Assembly: GCF_031846275.1 (NCBI RefSeq)
Contig: NZ_JAVRIB010000002.1
Coordinates: 186,001 to 250,000 of the forward strand
Reading direction: 5' to 3'
Length of the DNA stretch: 64,000 nt
From: Spectribacter hydrogenoxidans
GTDB lineage: Bacteria > Pseudomonadota > Gammaproteobacteria > Nevskiales > Salinisphaeraceae
Made by a program: the position numbers and the translations under genes. Positions 56,671 through 64,000 of this stretch are shown piece by piece (within the stretch, counting starts at the first letter, position 1; the number at the start of each line of letters is the position of its first letter). Below the pieces are notes generated by a model. The model was given only the letters and a program-made list of their open reading frames with translations. It made no database searches and was not told the origin of the DNA.

Positions 56671-57846
56671 ATGCTGCGGATGAGCGACATCGATCTGGCC
56701 GGCAAGCGGGTCCTGATCCGCCAGGATCTCAACGTGCCGGTGGACGAGCAGGGCCGGATTACCTCCGAGGCCCGTCTGCGAGCTTCGCTGCCGACCCTGC
56801 GCGGTGCGCTCGATGCCGGCGCCAGCGTGCTGGTGATGTCGCATCTGGGGCGGCCGAAAGAGGGCAAGCCGGACGCCGCCAACAGCCTGGCCCCCGTGGC
56901 GGCATGGCTGTCGCAGGCGCTCGGTGTCGATGTCCCGCTGGTCACCGACTGGCTCGACGGCGTCGACCTGCCGGCCGGCGCCATTGCCCTGTGCGAGAAC
57001 GTGCGGTTCAACACGGGCGAGAAGGCCAACGATGAAGGGCTGTCGCGGCGCATGGCCGCCCTGTGCGATGTCTACGTGATGGACGCCTTCGGCACTGCCC
57101 ATCGTGCCCAGGCCTCCACCGAGGGCGTGGCCCGGTTTGCGCCGACCGCCTGTGCCGGGCCGTTGCTGGCCCGGGAGATCGATGCTCTTTCCGCCGCGCT
57201 GGAAAATCCCAGGCGGCCGCTGGTGGCGATCATTGGCGGGTCCAAGGTCTCCACCAAGCTGGAGCTGCTGGAGAACCTGTCCGATGTGGCTGATCAGCTG
57301 ATTCTCGGTGGCGGCATCGCCAATACCTTTCTGGCCGCGGCCGGTTTCGACGTGGGTGCGTCGCTGCACGAAGCTGATCTGGTGGATACCGCCCGCCGCA
57401 TTCAGCAGAAAGTGGAAGCCGGCGGCGGCAACATTCCGCTGCCCACGGACGTCGTGTGCGCAACCGAGTTTTCGGTCGAGGCCCACGCCCAGGCGCGGCA
57501 GGCCAGTGAAGTGGAAAGCGACGAGATGATTCTCGACGTGGGGCAGCAGACCCGGTCCCGCTTCGCGGCGATTCTGGAAAGCGCCGGCACCATCGTCTGG
57601 AACGGCCCGGTGGGTGTGTTCGAGTTCGACCAGTTCGGCGGCGGCACCCGCTCGCTGGCCGAAGCCGTGGCCAGCAGTCCGGCCTTTTCGATTGCCGGCG
57701 GCGGCGACACCCTGGCCGCGATCGAGAAGTACGATATCGAGGCCGACATCTCCTATATCTCCACCGGTGGCGGGGCATTCCTCGAGTTTCTCGAGGGCAA
57801 GACCCTGCCCGCGATCGCCGCCCTGGAAGCGCGCAGCGGCGGCTAG
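56671..57846 (+). CDS. pgk: Phosphoglycerate kinase
   Basis: 391 codons from ATG 56671; an in-frame ATG three codons on (MSDIDLAGKRV) also fits. RQDLNVPVDEQGRI and SHLGRPKEGK at the N-terminus, the nucleotide loop GGSKVSTKLELL, and the C-terminal STGGGAFLEFLEGKTLP are diagnostic. Converts 1,3-bisphosphoglycerate and ADP to 3-phosphoglycerate and ATP. No clear terminator is seen in the 110 bases before the MoxR gene. Confidence 0.97.
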   Translation: MLRMSDIDLAGKRVLIRQDLNVPVDEQGRITSEARLRASLPTLRGALDAGASVLVMSHLGRPKEGKPDAANSLAPVAAWLSQALGVDVPLVTDWLDGVDLPAGAIALCENVRFNTGEKANDEGLSRRMAALCDVYVMDAFGTAHRAQASTEGVARFAPTACAGPLLAREIDALSAALENPRRPLVAIIGGSKVSTKLELLENLSDVADQLILGGGIANTFLAAAGFDVGASLHEADLVDTARRIQQKVEAGGGNIPLPTDVVCATEFSVEAHAQARQASEVESDEMILDVGQQTRSRFAAILESAGTIVWNGPVGVFEFDQFGGGTRSLAEAVASSPAFSIAGGGDTLAAIEKYDIEADISYISTGGGAFLEFLEGKTLPAIAALEARSGG

Positions 57847-57956
57847 CGGCGGTGACCCCGGCGACCCGGCCGGGTTGCCGAACGGCAGCGGGGTTGCTGT
57901 ATCCTTGCCGGCTTCACGCGAGATAGCCCCTGGTTTGCAACCGAGTATCCCCTGAC

Positions 57957-58802
57957 ATGACCACCCGATTTGACGGCTCCGACGCCTACGTCGCCACTGA
58001 TGATCTGAAGATGGCGGTGAATGCCGCCGCTACCCTCCAGCGGCCCCTGCTGGTCAAGGGCGAGCCCGGCACCGGCAAGACCATGCTGGCGCAGGAGGTG
58101 GCCGCGTCGCTGGGCAAGCCGCTGTTCGAATGGCACATCAAGTCGACTACCAAAGCACAGCAGGGCCTGTACGAATATGACGCCGTGTCCCGGCTGCGCG
58201 ATTCGCAGCTCGGCGACGACAAGGTGCACGATATTTCCAACTACATTCTCCAGGGGCCGCTGTGGGAATGTTTTGAATGTGATGAGCAGCCGGTGCTGCT
58301 GATTGACGAGATCGACAAGGCGGATATCGAGTTCCCCAACGATCTGCTGCGCGAGATCGACCGGATGGAGTTCTACGTGTACGAGACACGCAAGACCATC
58401 AAGGCCAGGCAGCGCCCGATCATCGTGATCACCTCGAACAACGAAAAGGAGCTGCCGGATGCGTTTCTGCGCCGCTGCTTCTTCCACTACATCACCTTCC
58501 CGGACAAGGAAACGATGCAGGCCATCGTCGACGTGCATTTCCCGGGCATCAAGAAGAAGCTGCTGGCCGAGGCGATGGATCTTTTCTTCGACCTGCGCGA
58601 GATTCCGGGCCTGAAGAAGAAGCCTTCGACCTCGGAGCTGCTCGACTGGCTGAAACTGCTGCTGGCGGAGGACATCCCCGCCGAGACCCTGCGGGCCGCG
58701 GACGTCAAGCAATCCCTGCCGCCGCTTTACGGGGCGCTGCTCAAGAACGAGCAGGACGTGCACATGTTCGAGCGCCTCGCATTCATGTCGCGACGGCAGT
58801 AG
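57957..58802 (+). CDS. MoxR-type AAA ATPase
   Basis: 281 codons. Walker A GEPGTGKT (35-42), Walker B VLLIDEIDKA (about 113-122), and sensor motif ITSNNEKELPDAFLRR. MoxR ATPases act with VWA-domain proteins as chaperones that insert metal cofactors or assemble complexes. The partner here is probably the VWA gene at 58903, 100 bases downstream beyond a repeat. The target complex is not in the window. The N-terminus has no Shine-Dalgarno of note. Confidence 0.88.
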   Translation: MTTRFDGSDAYVATDDLKMAVNAAATLQRPLLVKGEPGTGKTMLAQEVAASLGKPLFEWHIKSTTKAQQGLYEYDAVSRLRDSQLGDDKVHDISNYILQGPLWECFECDEQPVLLIDEIDKADIEFPNDLLREIDRMEFYVYETRKTIKARQRPIIVITSNNEKELPDAFLRRCFFHYITFPDKETMQAIVDVHFPGIKKKLLAEAMDLFFDLREIPGLKKKPSTSELLDWLKLLLAEDIPAETLRAADVKQSLPPLYGALLKNEQDVHMFERLAFMSRRQ

Positions 58803-58814
58803 CGGGACACATTT

Positions 58815-58894
58815 AACGGCAAGGGCCGCAGAACACGCGAAGCGTGACAGCACTTGTATCATCGACTTTGCGGCCTTTGCGTATTTTGCGGTTA
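58815..58894. repeat. Family B inverted repeat, copy 2 (MoxR-VWA)
   Basis: Right arm 58865-58894 contains TTTGCGGCC, TTTGCGTA and TTTGCGGTT; left arm 58815-58844 (AACGGCAAGGGCCGCAGAAC and following) is a decayed inverse. The spacer is 20 bases. Confidence 0.75.
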
Positions 58895-58902
58895 GCGTTT
58901 CT

Positions 58903-60081
58903 ATGCTGACGGAATTCTTCTACGAACTGCGGCGCGGCGGACTCAAGTGCTCGGTCACCGAGTATCTGACCCTGCTGGAAGCGCTGGACGCCCGCGTGGC
59001 CTATGGCAGCCTGGATCAGTTCTACTATCTGTCGCGCGCCACGCTGGTCAAGGACGAAACCCAGTTCGATCGCTTCGACCGGATCTTCGGCGAATATTTC
59101 AAGGGCATCGAGAACGCCGCCGGCGAGCTGTTCGAGGACATCCCGGAAGACTGGCTCAAGCGCATGGCCGAGCTTGAGCTCAGCGAGGAGCAGAAGGCGC
59201 AGGTCGAGGCGATGGGTGGCTGGGAAGCCCTGATGGAAGCACTCAAGAAGCGTCTGGAAGAACAGACCGAGCGCCACGAGGGTGGCAGCAAGTGGATCGG
59301 TACCGCCGGTACCTCCCCGTTCGGCGCCTATGGCTACAACCCCGAGGGCATCCGCATCGGGCAGGACGGCTCGCGCAACCGTAGCGCGGTCAAGGTCTGG
59401 GACAAGCGCGAGTTCGCGAACCTGGATGACTCACGCGAGATTGGTACCCGCAACATCAAGATGGCGCTGCGCCGGTTACGCCGGTTTGCCCGCGAAGGGG
59501 CCGCCGACGAGCTGGACCTGGATCACACCATTGATTCGACCGCCCGCAATGCCGGACTGCTGGACATCCAGTGGCGGCCGGAGCGGCACAACGCGGTCAA
59601 GATCCTGCTGTTCTTCGATGTGGGCGGGTCAATGGATCCGCACGTGCGGGTGTGCGAGGAACTGTTCTCCGCCGCGCGCATGGAGTTCAAGCATCTCGAG
59701 TACTTCTACTTTCACAACTTTCTCTACGAAGGCGTGTGGAAGGACAACCGGCGCCGTCGCACGGAGAAGATTTCCACCTTCGATGTGTTGCACAAGTATC
59801 CGTCGGACTACAAGGTGATTCTGGTCGGCGACGCCACCATGAGTCCCTACGAGATTGCCTATCCCGGCGGCAGCGTCGAGCACTGGAACGAGGAGGCCGG
59901 GGCGGTATGGCTGCAGCGGCTGCTCGAGGTTTACCCGAAGACGATCTGGCTCAATCCGGAACCGGAGAAGCACTGGTCGTATACCCCGTCAATCCAGATG
60001 ACGCGGGAGCTGATGGGGGACCATATGTTTCCCATGACCCTGGAAGGCCTGGATCGCGCCACCTCCTACCTGACCCGGTAG
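58903..60081 (+). CDS. VWA-domain protein (CoxE-like)
   Basis: 392 codons. CoxE/VWA family: N-terminal FFYELRRGGLKCSVTEYLTLLEAL and a glycine-rich region, then the VWA domain with a MIDAS motif DVGGSM (in LLFFDVGGSMDPHV) and further ligands in VGDATMSPYEI. In the family MIDAS proteins bind Mg2+ and partner a MoxR ATPase. The MoxR gene is directly upstream. Role unknown; possible in metalloenzyme maturation. Confidence 0.88.
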   Translation: MLTEFFYELRRGGLKCSVTEYLTLLEALDARVAYGSLDQFYYLSRATLVKDETQFDRFDRIFGEYFKGIENAAGELFEDIPEDWLKRMAELELSEEQKAQVEAMGGWEALMEALKKRLEEQTERHEGGSKWIGTAGTSPFGAYGYNPEGIRIGQDGSRNRSAVKVWDKREFANLDDSREIGTRNIKMALRRLRRFAREGAADELDLDHTIDSTARNAGLLDIQWRPERHNAVKILLFFDVGGSMDPHVRVCEELFSAARMEFKHLEYFYFHNFLYEGVWKDNRRRRTEKISTFDVLHKYPSDYKVILVGDATMSPYEIAYPGGSVEHWNEEAGAVWLQRLLEVYPKTIWLNPEPEKHWSYTPSIQMTRELMGDHMFPMTLEGLDRATSYLTR

Positions 60082-60161
60082 CGTCGAACGCTCGCGGAGG
60101 CTGGTAAGCTCTTTTGGCCGCCTGCGGTATCGGGCGTGTCATCAATAACAAGGAGGGGGTC

Positions 60162-60575
60162 ATGAGCATATCCATGATGGCGCTGGCAGGGTTTGCTGCC
60201 TGGACGCTTGCATTCATCATCGTCACCATCGGCTATCGGGGCGCCCGCGTTCTCACGGGCCAGTTGAAGGCGGATGCGTGGACGCGCGGTCGGGCGATCG
60301 AGGATCCGCCTGTCGTCAAGCGCCTCAACGACGCGTTCGCCAATTGCCTGGAGATGCTGCCGATCTTCGCAGCAGTCATCCTGGCGGCCGCGGTTGCGGG
60401 GCAATCCGCGATCACCGACGGGCTGGCCATGATCTTCCTGGCAGCGCGCATCGGTCAGTCGGTGTCGCATATCGTCTCGGTGCATCACCTGATGATCTTC
60501 TTCGTGCGTTTCCCACTGTTCCTGGTGCAGGTGGGCATTCTCGTGATCTGGCTGCACGGACTGCTGCTGGGCTAG
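60162..60575 (+). CDS. MAPEG-family membrane protein
   Basis: 137 codons from ATG 60162 with a strong AAGGAGGGGG site. Four hydrophobic segments with the MAPEG-like pattern RLNDAFANCLEMLPIFAAVILAA and ARIGQSVSHIVSVHH. Bacterial MAPEG proteins are membrane glutathione-dependent enzymes of unknown substrate in most cases. It is not tightly coupled to its neighbours. Confidence 0.8.
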   Translation: MSISMMALAGFAAWTLAFIIVTIGYRGARVLTGQLKADAWTRGRAIEDPPVVKRLNDAFANCLEMLPIFAAVILAAAVAGQSAITDGLAMIFLAARIGQSVSHIVSVHHLMIFFVRFPLFLVQVGILVIWLHGLLLG

Positions 60576-60621
60576 CGGTGTCGTGCTCCAAGCCGCAAGC
60601 GGGGCGGCGCCGTAAGCCGTG

Positions 60622-61332
60622 ATGCCGCGCCCGCGCCGGGCCGGCGTGCTGGGCGCCGTACCCACCATCGTGGGCCTGGTGGCAGTCGTCCTGTTGGCCG
60701 GCAACGCCTGGATGGTGACGGCGGCGAGACCGCACGTGTATGCCGACGCCGGCACCATCCCGGCCAATCAGGTCGGGCTGGTGCTGGGAACCAGCCCATA
60801 TACCCGTTCCGGGGAACGCAACCAGTTGTTCCGACACCGGATCGAGGCGGCGTCAGCATTGTTCCATGGAGGCAAGGTTGAACATCTGTTGCTGTCCGGC
60901 GCCAATCCCGACGACACCTACAACGAACCGCGCAAGATGTATCAGGCGCTCATCGAGGCGGGGGTGCCGGGGGATGCGATGACGTTCGACTTTGCCGGCT
61001 TCCGGACACTGGATTCCATGATCCGGGCACGGGAGGTTTTCGGTCTGGATAACGTCACCGTGATCTCCCAGCGCTACCACTGCTACCGGGCGGTTTTCCT
61101 CGGCCGCCAGCGGGGACTCTCGACCATCGCCTATGCGCATCCGCAACAGGATGAACGGCAATCCCTGCGGGTCGAGGCGCGCGAGTATCTCGCGCGCATG
61201 GCCGCGCTGCTGGATCTGTTCGTGCTGGATACCGGGCCGAGGTTCCTCGGCGAACTCCGCCAGCTGCCGCCGGATACCGGTCTGGCCGCAGACAAAAAAA
61301 AGGCGCCGACCCTGGAGTCGGCGCCCGAGTGA
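60622..61332 (+). CDS. sanA: SanA-like DUF218 membrane protein
   Basis: 236 codons from ATG 60622 (GTG 60619 directly before it is an alternative). One N-terminal membrane segment (about residues 9-31), then a DUF218 domain with LVLGTSPYTRSGERNQLFRHRI, LLLSGANPDDTYNEP and TVISQRYHCYRAVF, matching SanA, which affects envelope barrier function and vancomycin exclusion. The last 14 codons coincide with a terminator on the other strand (61294-61325). Confidence 0.82.
   Translation: MPRPRRAGVLGAVPTIVGLVAVVLLAGNAWMVTAARPHVYADAGTIPANQVGLVLGTSPYTRSGERNQLFRHRIEAASALFHGGKVEHLLLSGANPDDTYNEPRKMYQALIEAGVPGDAMTFDFAGFRTLDSMIRAREVFGLDNVTVISQRYHCYRAVFLGRQRGLSTIAYAHPQQDERQSLRVEAREYLARMAALLDLFVLDTGPRFLGELRQLPPDTGLAADKKKAPTLESAPE
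61294..61325 (-). terminator. Terminator of the DUF1302 gene, inside sanA
   Basis: GGCGCCGAC (61302-61310) and GTCGGCGCC (61317-61325) with a 6-base loop. On the reverse strand the stem is followed by eight Ts (61301-61294). It starts 27 bases after the DUF1302 stop and lies within the sanA reading frame. Confidence 0.92.
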
Positions 61333-61351
61333 GCACGATTGGCTTACGCGG

Positions 61352-63316
61352 TCAGAACGTGTAACGCATAAAGACGTTCACGAAATCGCGATCCTCGAAC
61401 AGGTTGTTGGTGTAACCGCCGCCGCGCACGCCGTTAGGCACGTTCGGACCCGCATTGGTATCCAGGCCGCCCCAGAACGCAGTGTAAGACAAGCCCGCTT
61501 CCCAGGCGTCCAGATATTCTGCGGTCAGCCCCAGCGAGGCCTGCTTGGTACCTTCCATATGATTGCGGACCGGCGTCGGGCTGTTGCCATCCACATCATG
61601 GAAAAAGCGCAGGCTCGGGGTGAGATTAAAGCGGTTCAGCACGTTCTGGTAGCGCAGTGCTAGTGCCAGGCGATAACCCCACGAGTCGGCGTCGGCATAA
61701 CCCGCCGGATCCTGGGCGGGTGTGCTGGTGACAAGCGCAGCGGCCGTGGTCTGGTTGGGCACGTAGGTGGCCGGGGCGTCCAGTGGCAGCTCGCTGGTGT
61801 CGGGCATGCCGGAGACATGCATGCCCGCGAACTCGGCGAGCATGATGGTCTGGTTGGCGCCGGTCCAGTTGGGCCCGAGAATCTTGGTAAACGAGATGTC
61901 CCACTGATACACGTCACGGCGTATATAGCCGTCGAATCGTTTGCCGGGGGCAAACGGGGTATTGGTGAACTCGCTGTAGGTGGTGAACTGCACGGCCGGC
62001 GAAGGTTCGGAGTTATCGGCGCCCAGCGCGAACAGCAGGATATCGACGTCATCCACCTGCAGCGGCTGATCCTGTTTGACGCTGATCTCGCCCTGCACGG
62101 CGACATTCGCGAAGGCCAGATAGCTGTTGAAGCTAAGGCCGTATAGCTTGATGTCCTCCGGGTAATCGAGGAGATAGCGGCCGCTGCCGGTAATCGGCAG
62201 GTTGGTGTCAATGGTGCCGTCGCCATTGGTGTCGAGCGGTACGAATGTGTCGACGGTACGCCCGCTGATCAGCGGCAAGCGGCTGTGATAGTTCATCGCA
62301 TAAAGCGACAGGTCGGTGCTGTTGAGCCATTCCAGGTAGAAGTTCAGCCGGCCGCCGTACTGGCCGCTGTCCGACGGCTCGTTGTTGGCGCCCCGCGGAA
62401 TATTGGTGCCGCCCGGTGCGTCGCCCATGCCGGGCGGGCAGGCCCCGCCGGCGGTGATCGACGGCGTGTTCTCATTACAGCGCCCGAAGCCGATCATGGC
62501 GTCGGTGCCCCCTGCGCCCACGAAATCGGTGGTGGAGAAGAAGGTGCCGGCCGGATCGGGAATGGTTTCCTCCCATTCCAGCTGGTAGAAGCCCTCGAGA
62601 GAGATTGTGTCGGTCAGTGCGGTCGAGAGGTAGACGGCATTGAAGGGCCGGAAGACTTCCTTCACTTCCGCCCCGGGCCCACGCGCCTGGCGGGCGTCAA
62701 TCGGCACGATGCTGTTGATCCCGTTCTGGATGAAGGTGGACTCACCCCAGTTGATCACCTGCCGACCGAGACGGACCGATACGTTTCGATCGGCGACGTT
62801 GAAGTTGCCGAACAGGTAGAGGTCGAACAACTCGGCGTCGTTGGCAATCGCATCCTGAACATTGCTGTTCTTGTTGGCCAGGAACGCATTCGAGCGGCTG
62901 CGCCCGGGACCGAAATCCTCGGCCGGGAAGAAATCGTCATCCTCCAGTCGCGGGTCGTAGCGGTAGTTGCCGCGGGCGAAGACACCCCAGTCGCCCCGCT
63001 GGATCTTGAGTTCGCTCGAAAGCTTGATCTGGGAAAAGAATACGTCGCCCGCTTCGCTAAAGCTCTGATTACCGTCATCACTGTTGACGGAGTAGGAGCC
63101 CAGCGCACTGTTGGGGGCGCTGTTCCCCGGCACGTTATTGGCCTTGCCGATCAGCTCACGGTTCGCATCCTGCGTACGCATGGCCAGGCCGGCCGTGACA
63201 GAACTGATCAACTCGATATCGAAATCATTGATTTGGTAGTCCAGCGCGTGGCCTGCGCCGGACGCGGCCAGCAACAAACTGCCCGCCAGCGTGGTAAATA
63301 TTTGATGGCGACTCAT
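61352..63316 (-). CDS. DUF1302-family outer-membrane protein
   Basis: 654 codons from ATG 63316 with GGGAGGGGA upstream; an in-frame ATG upstream is less likely. A signal peptide (MSRHQIFTTLAGSLLLAAS, cleavage near GHA-LDY) is followed by alternating short beta-type stretches and a C-terminal phenylalanine (FMRYTF), as in outer-membrane barrels. DUF1302 proteins often accompany DUF1329 and RND-type transporters in lipid- or steroid-handling clusters. Transport role is inferred. It is paired with the DUF1329 gene 46 bases upstream. Confidence 0.85.
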   Translation of the reverse strand: MSRHQIFTTLAGSLLLAASGAGHALDYQINDFDIELISSVTAGLAMRTQDANRELIGKANNVPGNSAPNSALGSYSVNSDDGNQSFSEAGDVFFSQIKLSSELKIQRGDWGVFARGNYRYDPRLEDDDFFPAEDFGPGRSRSNAFLANKNSNVQDAIANDAELFDLYLFGNFNVADRNVSVRLGRQVINWGESTFIQNGINSIVPIDARQARGPGAEVKEVFRPFNAVYLSTALTDTISLEGFYQLEWEETIPDPAGTFFSTTDFVGAGGTDAMIGFGRCNENTPSITAGGACPPGMGDAPGGTNIPRGANNEPSDSGQYGGRLNFYLEWLNSTDLSLYAMNYHSRLPLISGRTVDTFVPLDTNGDGTIDTNLPITGSGRYLLDYPEDIKLYGLSFNSYLAFANVAVQGEISVKQDQPLQVDDVDILLFALGADNSEPSPAVQFTTYSEFTNTPFAPGKRFDGYIRRDVYQWDISFTKILGPNWTGANQTIMLAEFAGMHVSGMPDTSELPLDAPATYVPNQTTAAALVTSTPAQDPAGYADADSWGYRLALALRYQNVLNRFNLTPSLRFFHDVDGNSPTPVRNHMEGTKQASLGLTAEYLDAWEAGLSYTAFWGGLDTNAGPNVPNGVRGGGYTNNLFEDRDFVNVFMRYTF

Positions 63317-63362
63317 GAGCAATCCCCTCCCGGTGCTTGTCGTTGTCATTTATCCGATTCGG

Positions 63363-64000
63363 CTATCGGGTCGCGCGGCGCTGGATGTTGCGCGGGTTGA
63401 AGTAGTTCTTGTCGTACTCGACGGTGGAATCCCAGAACGCCTCTTCCTCGTTGTTCAGGCCCAGCAGCAGGTAGCGGCCGGAATCCAGGTCATAGGATGA
63501 GAGCATGACCGGGGCCATGAAGGGACGGTCGTAAAGCTGCACGGTGTGGCCTTCCATGACCCGCCAGAGTTCGCCACGCTGATCCCACTGGTCGGCGGCA
63601 ACAATATTCCAGCTGTCCTCGTCGATATAGAACCGGCGCTTGGCGTAGATGTGGGAGGTACCGTCCTTGACCGTTGCCTCGACCACCCAGACCCGGTGCA
63701 ATTCGTAGCGCATCAGGTCCTGGTTGGTGTGGTCCGCGTTGAACACACTCTCGTAGGTCGGCGCCAGCTGGAGGTCGTAGCTGTTATAGGGGACGTAGAT
63801 TTCCTTCTTGCCGACCAGTTCCCAGTTGTAGCGATCGGTGGCGCCGTTGAACATGTCGAACTGATCGTTCGTCCGCATGCCATCAGAGTCGGTACCCGGG
63901 TTGTCGTAGGCCACGTTCGGGGCGCGACGAATACGGCGCTGCCCCGGGTTGTACAGCCACGCGCGGCGCGGTTCTTCCACCTGGTTGATGGTCTCGTGCA
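63363..64000 (-). CDS. DUF1329-family protein, N-terminal part outside the window
   Basis: The visible 211 codons enter from the right edge in frame (codon positions to 63998) and end at TGA 63363. PGQRRIRRAPNVAYDNPGT and the C-terminal YDLDSGRYLLLGLNNEEE are typical of DUF1329, exported proteins partnered with DUF1302. Related proteins share an outer-membrane lipoprotein-carrier-like fold. It lies upstream of DUF1302 in the same direction, so the two are probably cotranscribed. Its start and signal are not seen. Confidence 0.82.
   Translation of the reverse strand, partial: HETINQVEEPRRAWLYNPGQRRIRRAPNVAYDNPGTDSDGMRTNDQFDMFNGATDRYNWELVGKKEIYVPYNSYDLQLAPTYESVFNADHTNQDLMRYELHRVWVVEATVKDGTSHIYAKRRFYIDEDSWNIVAADQWDQRGELWRVMEGHTVQLYDRPFMAPVMLSSYDLDSGRYLLLGLNNEEEAFWDSTVEYDKNYFNPRNIQRRATR

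Overview
The window looks like the chromosome of a GC-rich free-living gammaproteobacterium. The evidence is the complete gammaproteobacterial division and cell-wall (dcw) cluster in canonical order (mraZ to ftsZ, then lpxC), the flanking rsmI-rnpB, secA, argJ, mutT, yacG, zapD, coaE, pilDCB neighbourhood, and FadI/FadJ/FadE-type beta-oxidation. Lipid genes next to flavin monooxygenase, DUF1302 and DUF1329 genes suggest a hydrocarbon- or lipid-using lineage. The exact order cannot be fixed from sequence alone; relatives of Chromatiales, Nevskiales or Xanthomonadales are plausible.

Layout. 1-1175: the end of rsmI, RNase P RNA with a strong hairpin, and the mra promoter with phased MraZ boxes. 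1176-17720: fifteen dcw genes (mraZ, rsmH, ftsL, ftsI, murE, murF, mraY, murD, ftsW, murG, murC, ddl, ftsQ, ftsA, ftsZ), mostly overlapping by 4 to 17 bases. 17937-25578: lpxC, dciA (reverse), an M23 peptidase, secA, argJ and a MutT-ThiE fusion. 25595-31438 (reverse): yacG, zapD, coaE and the type IV pilus assembly genes pilD, pilC, pilB. 31533-35256 (reverse): metF, ahcY and metK, an S-adenosylmethionine cycle unit. 35390-44235: a redoxin, a TetR regulator, then fadI, fadJ, fadE and a CaiB-family CoA-transferase. 44257-49861 (reverse): SDR, Baeyer-Villiger-like monooxygenase, PF10118 protein, epoxide-hydrolase-like alpha/beta hydrolase and a MerR regulator. 49970-53321 (reverse): two exported probable lipoproteins, a ferritin-like protein and a PhoX-family phosphatase. 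53590-60081: tkt, gap and pgk, then a MoxR ATPase with a VWA partner. 60162-64000: a MAPEG protein, a SanA-like protein, and the reverse-strand DUF1302/DUF1329 pair, the last running off the edge.

How the genes fit together. The first quarter builds lipid II and the divisome and couples it to LPS synthesis (lpxC) and protein export (secA). The fad block breaks acyl-CoA down to acetyl-CoA and is probably controlled by the adjacent TetR protein through a palindrome at 36608-36621. The MerR-linked oxidative cluster next to it could feed oxidised substrates into the same pathway, although its substrate is unknown.

Unexplained structure. Five intergenic inverted repeats (three of one sequence family, two of another) share a design: arms of about three 9-base units starting with CGCA. 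Four of the five sit in the fad/oxidation region. A 7-base tandem repeat occurs twice, in opposite orientations and in frame, inside murD. Candidate operators, terminators and a possible attenuator are listed individually. I saw no tRNA, CRISPR array, prophage or insertion sequence.
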